Origin: Macrotrachela quadricornifera
Lineage: Eukaryota; Rotifera; Eurotatoria; Philodinida; Philodinidae
Length of the DNA stretch: 64,000 bases
NCBI GenBank assembly: GCA_022393335.1
Contig: JAJEKB010021308.1
Span: forward strand, 814,009-878,008
Direction of reading: 5' to 3'
Both the position numbers and the translations under genes were made by a program. Below the pieces are notes generated by a model. It did no database searches. It was not told where the DNA came from and was given only the letters and a program-made list of their open reading frames with translations. Of the stretch, positions 11,272 to 21,948 are shown one piece after another; the first letter of the stretch is position 1, and each line of letters begins with the position of its first letter.

Positions 11272-12322
11272 TTATTTTCTTATTGTAAAATTTTCTTTAC
11301 CTTTTATTGGTTTTTTCTGCTGATTAGGTGTTAGTTTTGGACAATGAAAGCTAGATATTTGTTTATCATCTTTATCTTTTGTAACCGATCTATGACATGG
11401 AAATTCATATATATGATTTTTATTAAGATCTTCAACTAATATTAAATCTGTAAACCAGCCAAATCTTGACCCATTATTATGATGTTCAATTAAAATTTTA
11501 TTTAATTCACCAACACTTGGACATTCAATTAGAAATCCGGATTTACTATCAAAAGAAAATATGTTCAAATCACATAAAACTATTTTTAAAGTCCTACTGT
11601 CCGTGTTCAAAATAGTCAAAATGTTCAACATATCCAAGAAAGTCCAAATTTAGAACACCTCCAAAATAATTCTTTGTATAATTTAACAAAAGTCCATGTG
11701 TTTCTCCTAAATTTCCATAGAGAGTAATGAAAACATTATCATTTGTTCTAACTGTTCCATTTCCAGTATAAATTATTATTCTATATTGATTATCTAAAAA
11801 TAGTAACAAAAAGAAATGTTTAAAAAAAGTCGACTTAATTTAAGTAGTTTGTTCTTACTTCGTTTTATTTCACTTGTTTCTTGTTTTAATAAAAGATCTC
11901 GAGATATTTGTTGATCACCTTCATCTTTAGCTAACCATTGATTACATATTGCAGAATATTTTGTTTTTGGATCCGAAAGATCTGTTATAACAATCTTATC
12001 AAATAAAATAGAAATATTTTCAATGAAATAAAAACAAAAAAAATGCAAACTAAATATTCATACTCGATCAAGAAACCATCCAGAAAATAGCCCAGTATTA
12101 TCATGTTCAATACGAAGTTTAATTAATACTCCGGTATAATTAGCTTGAACATGAAATTTATCTATTTGATTACGTTCAAATGGATTTTTATTATTCGAAT
12201 TTTTTAAATGAATTTTTTCTGTTTGTCTTCCATTATTTCCAAATAATGTTATATAAACTTGGCTACCCGTACCGGCACCTCTTTTATCACCAGTATATAC
12301 AATTATTTCGTAGGAAATCACT
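11272..12322 (-). CDS. PLAT/LH2-domain protein (LOXHD1-like), partial
   Basis: Three or more exons encode consecutive PLAT/LH2 beta-sandwich domains, modules that bind lipids or membrane proteins. Exon A (12058-12322, acceptor TTATTTATTTAG) encodes YEIIVYTGD...VYITLFGN through GWFLDR. It joins exon B (11859-11994), IVITDLSDPKTKYSAICNQW then LAKDEGDQQ, in frame, giving the full LOXHD1-style domain end. Exon C begins near 11802 with the next domain (YRIIIYTGNG...VFITLYGN). From about 11600 to 11272 the same domain continues in another frame (PSVGELNKILIEHHN...FPCHRSVTKDKDD) and ends at a stop. Passing from one frame to the other near 11595 needs a frameshift or a very small intron, so the last domain may be damaged. 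No 5' exon with a start codon is visible upstream of 12322. Confidence 0.75.
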
Positions 12323-15300
12323 AAATAAATAAGCATGAAAATTACTCTTCAACATAGAATCCAGATAAGCATTTGAAAAGTAAATAATAATAATATGAAA
12401 AATGATTAGTTCTTTTATTTATTCATAAAACGCCATGGTGATGCAAATTGAGTTACATGGCTGATTGTAGAAGATGCTTCCACTTAGTTAGTTACATATA
12501 TAGATAGACAGATAGATGGGTAGTTAGGGAAATAATTTGGTAGATTAACATATAGATAGGTAACAGAGCCTGAAAACGAACAGAATTGAATTCTTACTGA
12601 TCGAACTATCATTTATCTCTTAAAAAATATGCTACCAACGATTGAGTAACCTTTGACCAATTATTCTACATAGTTAATTGTTTTGTTCGCTCTTCTAAAT
12701 AATTACAAACAATGTATTCGTGACGATTGTTTACCTAAATGCAATGGAAATTTGAATTTATTTCTTCTATTTGTTCAATTGACAAGAGTGCATTTTCTAA
12801 AATAACTGACATGTCGTCATCTTTTCTTCATCGATATATAGGGATTATTTTATATTCTTATTCTCATAAATTAGTCACTTTAACTTATTATCAAAATAAC
12901 ATCCACTAATTCTTTTATTTCTCATTCATTAACTAAAATTGTAACTTCAAACTATACACTTCAGAATCCATTGTTTACTATTAAAGAATGATAATACAAA
13001 TTCTAAATTTATATCAAATATAAGTAAACTAGTCCCAGTGGTATGTTCGAAGAGAATCGATGTGTGCTTTTCGGCTAAAAACTGACATGATAACGATGGA
13101 CTTATAGTGATTCCTTGTTTTGAAACCTATCTTTATGTTACTTCAAGTACTAAGTTCTCATAAGCGTCCTAAATTAATATCATCAAATCAAACATTAGTT
13201 GATCAAATATAACTGTTTATACGTTAGTCAAGTTATTATGTGACACACAAATGCGATGAAATTTGGATTAGATCGAACTCGAACCAAGAAAAGTCGGTTT
13301 ATTTCAGGTTCTGATAGGTAGACAGTTAGAAAGCTAGATGAATAGGTGAGTAAAGAGGTCCTAGAAATTTTCAAATAAAACTGAGTGTCTACCAGTAATT
13401 GAAAATCATGGCTTCATTTACCACAGTTTACCGTGATTTTTGTCAAAGACATTTCATGGATTTTATCAGCACAAAGTAATGCGGAAATTTTATTACGTAT
13501 GAAATCAGATATAGTAAGGAAAATACTAATCGAAAAGGTAAGATTTTTTTCACGAAGTTCATTGATATTAATGTACGCTTTATTTCTGTTATAGGTTCAG
13601 AGTCCTTGTACGAATTAAAGTCAAGAGAAATTTTTAAAATTAGATTTCGGAAAAAATCGCTTTTAACTAGAGATGTACTACTGTGTTTTGAAATTTATTT
13701 TCTGTGATTTCAAATAAGTAACGATGGATTGGTACTTTTTCTAAAATCAAAGAATCAGTTAAAGTTGATTAGACATTACGAAGAAATCGATTATAATAGA
13801 GTAAATCATTGAAATATCTCGAAAGGTTCTCTAAATTACCTCACATGAATAACTCGATAGTCTCGACGGTAAATTAAACTGTTAGTATCATAATACAACA
13901 TTGACTTAAGAAGGAATCTTTGTAGATTAGAAAAAGTTTTTGAGATGAGACTTCTCTCATTCCCTCGACTGAAGGGAGGGTCATACGGAAAAAAATACGT
14001 TTGTCTGTGTCAAGGTCAAAGGTCAAAAAGGCATCTTATTACAAGAACAGATAAAACAATCATGGCTTCAAGAAAGTCGAAACAGAAGTTTTGACGAAAG
14101 GTTTTCGAGGTCGAGGAATCGAATGTTGCCATTAGTTTTTGAATTTTTTCCATTTTATTAAAATTGTAATTATACAGGTATGCTTCCTTCTGAAGTTTGC
14201 CTGTATCTTTCTGTATCCAAGCCAATCTGAAAATGTTGTCAGCTAAATTAGTATCAAAAGATTGTACTATTCTAGTTGAAAACTATATGAAGGGTAATGG
14301 AGGGTAAAAAATTCGCATCTGGAGTCAAATTTGTGGTTAATAATTAGTAATTAAATTTGCTTTTTTTTTCTAAGAAGTTTGATGCAAGATGGTCGAAGAC
14401 CAATCAATGAAAACTGAGCTGATTTACCAAATAATTAATAGTATATAATATAAACTGTCGCTAGTAAAACTTCACCAAATACAATTGACTATGAGGAATC
14501 GAAATCTGGAGTTAGTTTTTCAATATTAGTAGGTATTAAATAATGATAAATTAATAAATCATCGGTTCTAATAAAAACTTGATTGGCTGTTATCGAGCAC
14601 GGAAAATACAAATTCGAAGTCAGTAAAAATGTTTGCGATCTATTTCGTAGTTTTCTTTAGTAAACTGCTTGTTGTTTTAAGCTTAACTCACGGATATTCG
14701 AAGGTCGTGAATGTATGTTTAATGTTGATTCTAATATAAACAGTTTTCTTTGTTGATTACTATATGTTGGATCTTCGAGTGAGTTTTATACAAAAATATG
14801 TACTAAACGAAGCAACTGTTTGAAGGTTTTTTGTTGAGTGTCCATAGGTATCTACCGTAAAATTATATTCCAAAATAGAAGACGCTCTTTCCTAGAAAAT
14901 ATCCAGTAGCTTTTTGAAAAGAATTCAAAAGAAGATGCATCTATGAATTTTAAAGCTGAACTAATATCGATCGATATAATGGCGTTAAATATGCAAAGGG
15001 CTAGTCGTGAGTGGCCGTTTAGAAGTTGATTTAAAAGCTATATCGCAAGTAAATTACGTGAGAGGTGAGGCGCTCTGAGAAAATGGCGAATGATTCGATT
15101 CATCAGACAAAACAATTCTTTATTTGACATTTGACGTAAAAAGAATCTAATCATTAGAGGACTTCTAAATCCTAATATGGTGTTATTTGCTTGTTATTAT
15201 TCCGAATATCATGCGGTTTTTCTCATATCAGGAGATCGTAATGAGCAAATTCTACCGAAAATTCCAATGAAAAGTTGGGGCGAAATGTTGTATGTCTGTT

Positions 15301-15669
15301 TGCTTAGAGTGCAAGGTCAGGTTAAAGTAACTTAGTTAAAATCAATAGTAACGTTACGTTTTGTCTCAATTTTTTGATATGAACTTCGGTTGAATTATAA
15401 TACAGGCGATTTATGTCAGTACTTTATCAATGCACCAAAGAAGTCAAAAGGTGTTATCTACGACAAGAGAATCGTGGGTGCTTGATATTTTTCGAATTTT
15501 CGATTGATAGGTTGGGCTTTGGAAATCATAAAATATAGGAGACTCGTTCAAACTGAGCTGCCTATAGCGTCACATTTGTCGACCATTTATCTATCAATGA
15601 TTCTCGAAATAGTTTAGAATGGCTTCAATCAAGGGTTAAGTGGGTTACCTTTGACAAGCATTACATGTT
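12323..15669. other. Intergenic, dispersed repeats only
   Basis: No supported gene in 3.3 kb. 12500-12560 and 13315-13355 hold degenerate GATAGATAG/TAGGTAG runs. A segment at about 13950-14030 (CTCGACTGAAGGGAGGGTCAT... TCAAGGTCAAA) has a diverged reverse-complement copy at about 18455-18530, so it is a dispersed repeat. Confidence 0.45.
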
Positions 15670-16098
15670 ACATAGACTCTATCAAGAATAGAAAAAAATC
15701 TGGAATGATTTGTTCTCATGCGTCTTTCATCTCGAGTGATAGCCAGTTTACTCTTTTTTTTGGTTTATAGTAAGGTATGTCGTGAAGAATCGAATGTTGG
15801 GATTTTGATCTGAAATTTTGCTCATGAAGAGGTCTTATATTAACGTCAATCTGATTAAGGCGCCAATCAAGACGAATATTTCCTTCCAGAAATGACAGAT
15901 CTGGAGTCTTTCGCCATATTATAGTTACTATGAGATCTCTTCATGCGAAAAATTTCAGGTTAAAATTGCAACATTCGATTTTTCATGACATATCTTATCA
16001 TGGGCTGAAAATGTAGTAAACTAGCTATCACTCGAGATAAAAGACACGTCGCCATGAATCATTGTAGAATTTTTCTTGTCTTGATAGGGCCTATCTAA
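15670..16098. repeat. Foldback element D
   Basis: Arm 15675-15835 is the reverse complement of arm 15940-16095. TCATCTCGAGTGATAGCCAG near 15728 pairs with CTAGCTATCACTCGAGAT near 16021. AGGTATGTCGTGAAGAATCG near 15773 pairs with CGATTTTTCATGACATATC near 15978. The spacer is about 100 bp. No coding capacity. Confidence 0.75.
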
Positions 16099-16427
16099 TG
16101 AAAGAAATCTCATCTCGATAACTTTTTATATACCTAAAGGAAGATTCTCTTGTTAAATCAAACGACGAGATTTGGAATTCACCATTTTTGACCAAAAGCT
16201 TGGCAATAGTTTTATAATTGACTCGTGTACGTTTCGAATATTTTTATAAAGTATGGTAAATCATTGGAACAGACTTCTGTTAGTATCCTAAAGAGTAGTG
16301 TACATCGGGTTCAAAAAGACCTCAACAGATAATCTCGGATATATGCTGCAAAGATCTCGATAACATGTTGGGATTTAATTGTGAAAATGTATGAAAAACA
16401 AAATGGGAAAATTCGAGATAACGCGAT

Positions 16428-16958
16428 TTAGAGCTTACTTGGAATGACCGTTCTTGGCAACATGACTTTTGCAACTCTACTACAATCAGCAATTTCGGTG
16501 GCGAGATTTGTACTGGGCTCGAATACGTTCTTCATAATATCGTCTACATCTGCTTGGATTTTTTTGATGATAACCAATTTCTGCTCAGACGTGATTGAAT
16601 CATTAAGTCGATTAAGTTGACGTTGAAGACTTAATACTTCATTCGTTTCCAACGATGAAAGTTTATTGACAAAAGTTGTAAATGACATGTTCTGCTCATC
16701 AGTGAAACAATTATCGAGGATAGGAACGTGACCATCATGAATAATCGTCTGATGAGCAACTGTCAACCCATTTTGAACTTTAGAAATGGTGTCTATTGTT
16801 CGATTGATCAGTTTTTGACTTTCGAAGATAAAAGATGCAATGATCTCTGGACTAGCTTTATCAGTAGAAGATGTTTGGAGAACTACAAAAGGAGCAATGA
16901 ACTTGAGTATAATTCGAAAAGTAAAAGGCGAATAATTAGAAATGAATTGAGTCTTCAT
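16428..16958 (-). CDS. Unknown protein, possibly secreted, coiled-coil rich
   Basis: A 176-residue open frame, long for this AT-rich sequence. The N-terminus has a hydrophobic stretch (FRIILKFIAPFVVLQ) at residues 14-28 that could be a signal peptide, then mostly predicted helix with Leu/Ile heptad spacing (KLSSLETNEVLSLQRQLNRL). Two Cys are present. No family recognized. The frame ends SKL-stop, but that codon stretch is CAAGTAAGC, a good splice donor, so it may instead splice to an unseen exon; if unspliced, the SKL end would look like a peroxisomal signal, which conflicts with secretion. An AT-rich TATA-like patch lies near 17020-17030. Confidence 0.4.
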   Translation of the reverse strand: MKTQFISNYSPFTFRIILKFIAPFVVLQTSSTDKASPEIIASFIFESQKLINRTIDTISKVQNGLTVAHQTIIHDGHVPILDNCFTDEQNMSFTTFVNKLSSLETNEVLSLQRQLNRLNDSITSEQKLVIIKKIQADVDDIMKNVFEPSTNLATEIADCSRVAKVMLPRTVIPSKL

Positions 16959-17129
16959 TGTTCATATACAATACACTGTGCAAGAGGCTTGTCTGTAGCA
17001 TTGTTGACATGCTACATCTATATTTAATTAATGTGACAAACAATCAATTAGTCAAGATGAGTGCTCATTTCGCTATATAAACCTGATTAACCTTTCAAGC
17101 TCTATCGACCATAGTTAAACATTTGTGTA

Positions 17130-17321
17130 TTATTCATATTTTGACTTCACAACGATTAACCGAATAGAGAATAAGTAACGCTCGTCATTATGACTCGCTC
17201 GGCCCTCGACTGTACTCCATTCAATCACCATCTTTTCCTTACTTTCTAGATTTCGTTGTGAAAGAGTTTTCGATAAATCATTAGCGTTCTTAATTACCTC
17301 ATACAGTAATTTACACCTCAT
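17130..17321 (-). CDS. Hypothetical small frame, weak
   Basis: A 63-residue frame on the same strand as the unknown gene below it, of mixed polar composition without low complexity. It contains potential splice donors (GAAAGTAAGG). It could be an upstream exon of the 16428-16958 gene or chance. No family recognized. Confidence 0.15.
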   Translation of the reverse strand: MRCKLLYEVIKNANDLSKTLSQRNLESKEKMVIEWSTVEGRASHNDERYLFSIRLIVVKSKYE

Positions 17322-18964
17322 TCACATTTTCCTGTGAGATATGTTTCCATCTGAAGCTATGAATTCAGCTCTTTGTCTGTCGCCTCCGCTATTATTGGTT
17401 TGTAACCCCTTATTTCCATCTGTTTATTGGTAATCAAAACTTATTTCACGGCACTGAGTTTTTCCCAGCTTTGAATACTTTCAACTAGCGAGCCCAGATG
17501 GTTGGACAATTTCATATAAAATTCACCGACCTAATGCATGCCTTTAAAGAGCTTTCGAAACCAGCGAATAGTCCTTTTCATTGCATTCTACTCGAGTCAT
17601 GTTTGGCCTACTGTGAAATATTGTTCTGTTCATAAGAAAAGAATTTTAGATAAGAAGTTCTAAAAATCATATTTTCTTGTGATCTGTTCCTTATAGTTTT
17701 AGTTCCTAGACCTTTTGCAAAATCGATGCTATAGAAGACATAAATATCGCTGAAATAAGAAAAGAAACTTCTAGCCTGTTATAAGTATAGACTTCTCCCA
17801 GTCTTGAAACACTTAATCGCACGGGAGGAAGCCACAAAACAAAACATTGTATGAATTGAGTTTCCTGACCGAAGAAACACAGTTGAACAAAGTGGAATGC
17901 TGATAACATTTTACTAACTCAAATTTTAGTTTTAGAAAGATCTCATTGGACAAGATCCCGAGAATGAGACGATCTAGCTGCTAAAATCCTTGGACAAAAA
18001 AAACTTATCCAACAAGACTTGGTCAACGACAACATGTGGTTAGCTCAAATTCCAACTTTACGGAACCTAGTTACACTATACATCAATCCCGAAAAATTCT
18101 GTTTGATTAGAAATTCAGATTGAAACAATTTGAGAAGACCAAACCCACACCTCACAAACCTCTAATGGTTGGGATTTTCACAGGAAAAAACGTGATTGGT
18201 TGAAAGCTTCGAATCGAAAAGTTCTTTAAGTGGCTGTTTGGTTGACTCTGACAGTCAGCCAGACGCAAACTATTTTTTTCGTAAGACTCTCTCTACAGTC
18301 GAGAAAATAATGATTATTTGCATAAGAATAGCCTTCCTATGACGTAGAAAAATTAATTCAAAATTTTCAAAAACCAGTAGTACCACTGAATTTTCTGGCC
18401 CCGAAAACCTTTGGTGGAACTCCTTGCCTTCAAGGTTTTGCTATATGTATGTTCATGTATTTTTTTGACCTTGCCACAAGCATACAAACGCATTTTATTT
18501 CATATGACCCTTCCTACAATCGAGGAAATATGTTGTTCCAAGAAAGATGAATTATGATATTAGAAGCAGGAATCCACAGGGCACGAAAAATTTGCAAATG
18601 GGGAAAATATTTTAGAAACCAACAGAGATCGATGAATTTCAGAGCAGAAAATTTTTTACTATCAATCTAATAGTCACCACTTTTTTGTAACTTATATTAT
18701 TTCTCTTTCAATTTTTGTCTCTTTTTCTGTAGAACCATGTGGAAGAGCATTTTTTCATGTGTTTCACTCAATTCTTATTATCTATTGATGTTCATAACAA
18801 ACGAGGACCGAAGAAGAAAGGATCATAAAGGGTATTCCGAAAATACTGAAGCGATATTAAAATTCACCATTCTGAGGTTTAACGAAAGCAAAGTCTTTGA
18901 AACTTTGGGAGATCATTGTACATAATTAGTACTACATAATTACAAAGTTTCAGATCTATAGCTG
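17322..18964. other. Intergenic, nothing supported
   Basis: No gene. Includes the second copy (about 18455-18530, inverted) of the dispersed repeat also seen near 13950-14030. Confidence 0.4.
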
Positions 18965-19605
18965 AAAGAGTGTCCCATAAATATTGGGTCTCTTAGTATT
19001 TTTAAGATTTCTTCTCTATTATTCTTGTGATTAAGACACTTATTTTATCAAAAAATAGCGCTTGAAATTCTCTACAAAACCATATATAACTAGACCCTAA
19101 AACCGTTTTAGATATATTACAAAAAAAGATGAAAAATAAAAATATATAAAAAACTGTGAAAGACAATAGGTTGGACATTTGCATCTCACGTTTTTTTACC
19201 AGTTCCCCCTTTTTAGAAAAATGAAATATGCCAAAAGATGTAGAATGAAAAACTCTACACTTTACAAAGAGCTAAGAAGAAAAAACAACAACACATATTG
19301 TAGCAAAACATACACTATTTTGTTCGATCAAAATTTGATCGATTGAAATATTTTCTGGTTTGAAAACAAATTTATTCGTCGTGTTCAACCCATTGTTTTT
19401 CTACATTTTTTTTGCATGTTTTTATTTTTCATCTTTTTTTCTAATATATCTAAAACGGTTTTAGGGTCTAGTTATATATGATTTGGTAGAGAATTTCAAG
19501 CGCTATTTTTTTATAAAAAAAAGTGTCTTGATCACAAGAATAACAGAGAAGAAATCTTAAAAATACTAAGAGGCCCAATATTTATGAAAGACCCTTTCTA
19601 CCTAA
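18965..19605. repeat. Foldback element E
   Basis: A very clear hairpin. TATTGGGTCTCTTAGTATTT near 18980 pairs with AAATACTAAGAGGCCCAATA near 19561. CTAGACCCTAAAACCGTTTT near 19090 pairs with AAAACGGTTTTAGGGTCTAG near 19452. The arms are about 150-170 bp and nearly identical, with a loop of about 300 bp. A related single arm (AAATTCTCTACAAAACG..., then ATGCAGCGTGAAAAGCTCTGC) is seen at about 34790-35040. Confidence 0.85.
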
Positions 19606-21948
19606 TTGAGCCTTTCTCTTCTTTCGATACAGAGAGAAAACCAACTTGTCCCTACAAATCATCGTTTTATTTTCAGCTTATTAATGATGGCGACTACTGA
19701 TCAGTGCTGCTCTGAACAAAACACTCGAACTGCAAATGAAAACAAAGAATCAGTTTAACGTCCTTTGATTTCAGATGTATTCGCATCTGCCCAAGTAATC
19801 GCACTCAAAGCGCATAGCCTTATCGCAAATATATGGACTTCAATTTGAAGAAATCTATCGAATCTGGTGTACTAAGCGAAGAAGATGAATGTCAGCAAGA
19901 GGTTCATACCATCCGAAGATATTCTCATCTGATCTCTCACACAAGATTGTTCTTTTTTCGCTAATAATATCTGATGTGAGTATCTGTGCTCCTTTCTAAC
20001 TATGTGTCTTTCTATTGAAAGGACATCACGAGCATATTTCTAAGAACTACGATTAGGGATTACTGATCATTGGTTAAGCAAAAAGTATTTAAACAGGCGT
20101 AATCCTGTACGATGAGCAATGTCGCGATGTTAATTTTTAATAAAAATGAGACTTCGAGCTAATTGAGGCATACATTCATTAGGCTTTTCTCTCGTGTTTC
20201 TCAGAATAAAATTTATCTTTCTAATGATCAACATTCAGCAACAGCTGAATCCTAGATCTTCGATGTCTGATTAATACTTTGGGAATGACCGGCAAAAGGA
20301 CATACTTTTCTTCTTATTCCATATATTTCAATTATAACTTAGGAAAATTCTGTCTCAAATGGCCAATGTTGCAGCTAAGTTTGGTTGTATAGCTTAAAGC
20401 GCAACTTATTACTTGCTTGTGTCTGTGAGCTATTTGAAAATAATCAAGATGCTATTAATTTAAAATGCATATCATGCCTTAACTGAGAATCATTTTTTCT
20501 CATGATCGTTATTCTCTCACCTTTTTCGGTTGTCGTTGTTGTTGTAGTACTTGTATGTAAATAGTGAGTTTCCACTGCATGATGGTCTTTTCCGTACAGT
20601 GTTTGAATACTATTCCGATCCTAGAAAACAATTGTAACATCAAACGTCAGCGTTATCTTTTCGAGTGAAGCTTCAATATTTCATGATAATCTGTCACAAT
20701 CCCATCTTTCTCACATTGGAAAAAAGTCTTCAGGAAAGCACTCAATAAAAATGGATGAAAAAGGTGAGCAGTCCAATCATAATTTACCTAAGACTTTATG
20801 TGTTTTTGATCACTTTATTTTTTGACAGAACCAAAACTTGTCAATTGTTTATGTTCAGATCTATCAATAATTGAATATAGCTGACCAGAAAGGGGAGAAG
20901 ACTCATCAACTGCTGGAAAAGAGATACACTTTCATTTTTAGTTGACTAGTTCATTTATTATATTTTTCACAAGATTTTTTAGTATTCCGTTCCTTATATA
21001 TTATCAAATTTTAAGAAAGACAAATGGTCAAGTGGTTATTATTTCCACTTTCCCCTTCCTACCTACCGAAATACAGATGTATATATAACTTTCGACGTTT
21101 TACATGCAAATCTATGCAGCTTTCATGTCACTTCAATTAGAGTAGGGGATCTATGTATCGAAATATTGTCCCATTATATCAATTTGTGGAACTCACTTAT
21201 GAAAATGTGAGTATATGTTTTAAGTTGAAGTTTTTGCCTCCCCTTCCCACTTCGCTGAATTACAGACAGGCACGATACAGAAATTGGTTCCCATGTTTAT
21301 TTAGTTGGAGCCCAATTATTTAAAAATATATGAGTTCCATATTTTAACCCCAAAAGGGCTGTGCTGACAAGCGTTTTTCACGATATTCATCATTTATCAC
21401 TATTGTTGTTTACTCTCAGAAAATGCGAATACATAGTCAATTATTGGTTTTAGAAAATCAAACTACTAGGTTCAAACCACCAAAAAATAAGATGGTACTC
21501 TTTATTTGTACCTACTGTTCTTTCAATCATTTCGGATGATCTGTACAAATTAAATACTCGGTATACTTTGAAAACTCTTACTTTTTGTCAAAAATAAATC
21601 TCTTCAAGTCTTCAATTCTCAATCAAAAACTTCAATCTGTGTCTATATTCGTACGCTATCAGTTATAAAAGTATGGATAGGGCACTAACCTTCTAACCCC
21701 GATTCTGTGTTATATCAAACGCAATTTTTTGGTTGAATTTTAAGTTTAAATGTATTGTATCATTAAATGTAAGATTTTCTGACTTTTCTATACCCTTTTG
21801 TGATAGAATGGAAAGAGTTTGATATTGATTTTTTAAAAATGTCAGCATTGAACAATCACTTTCACGTTTGGTACCAAAATGTCGTTATCAATAATTGAAA
21901 GTTTGACGCCAAGCGTCTTACTCCAGTAGAAATCTCAAGCGAGTCATC
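19606..21948. other. Intergenic, nothing supported
   Basis: 2.3 kb without a supportable exon or RNA gene. Only short frames. Confidence 0.4.

Noticed and set aside
16428..16442. Peroxisomal SKL signal at the end of the unknown protein
   Set aside because: The same bases form a strong splice donor and the N-terminus looks like a signal peptide, so the SKL end is probably accidental.
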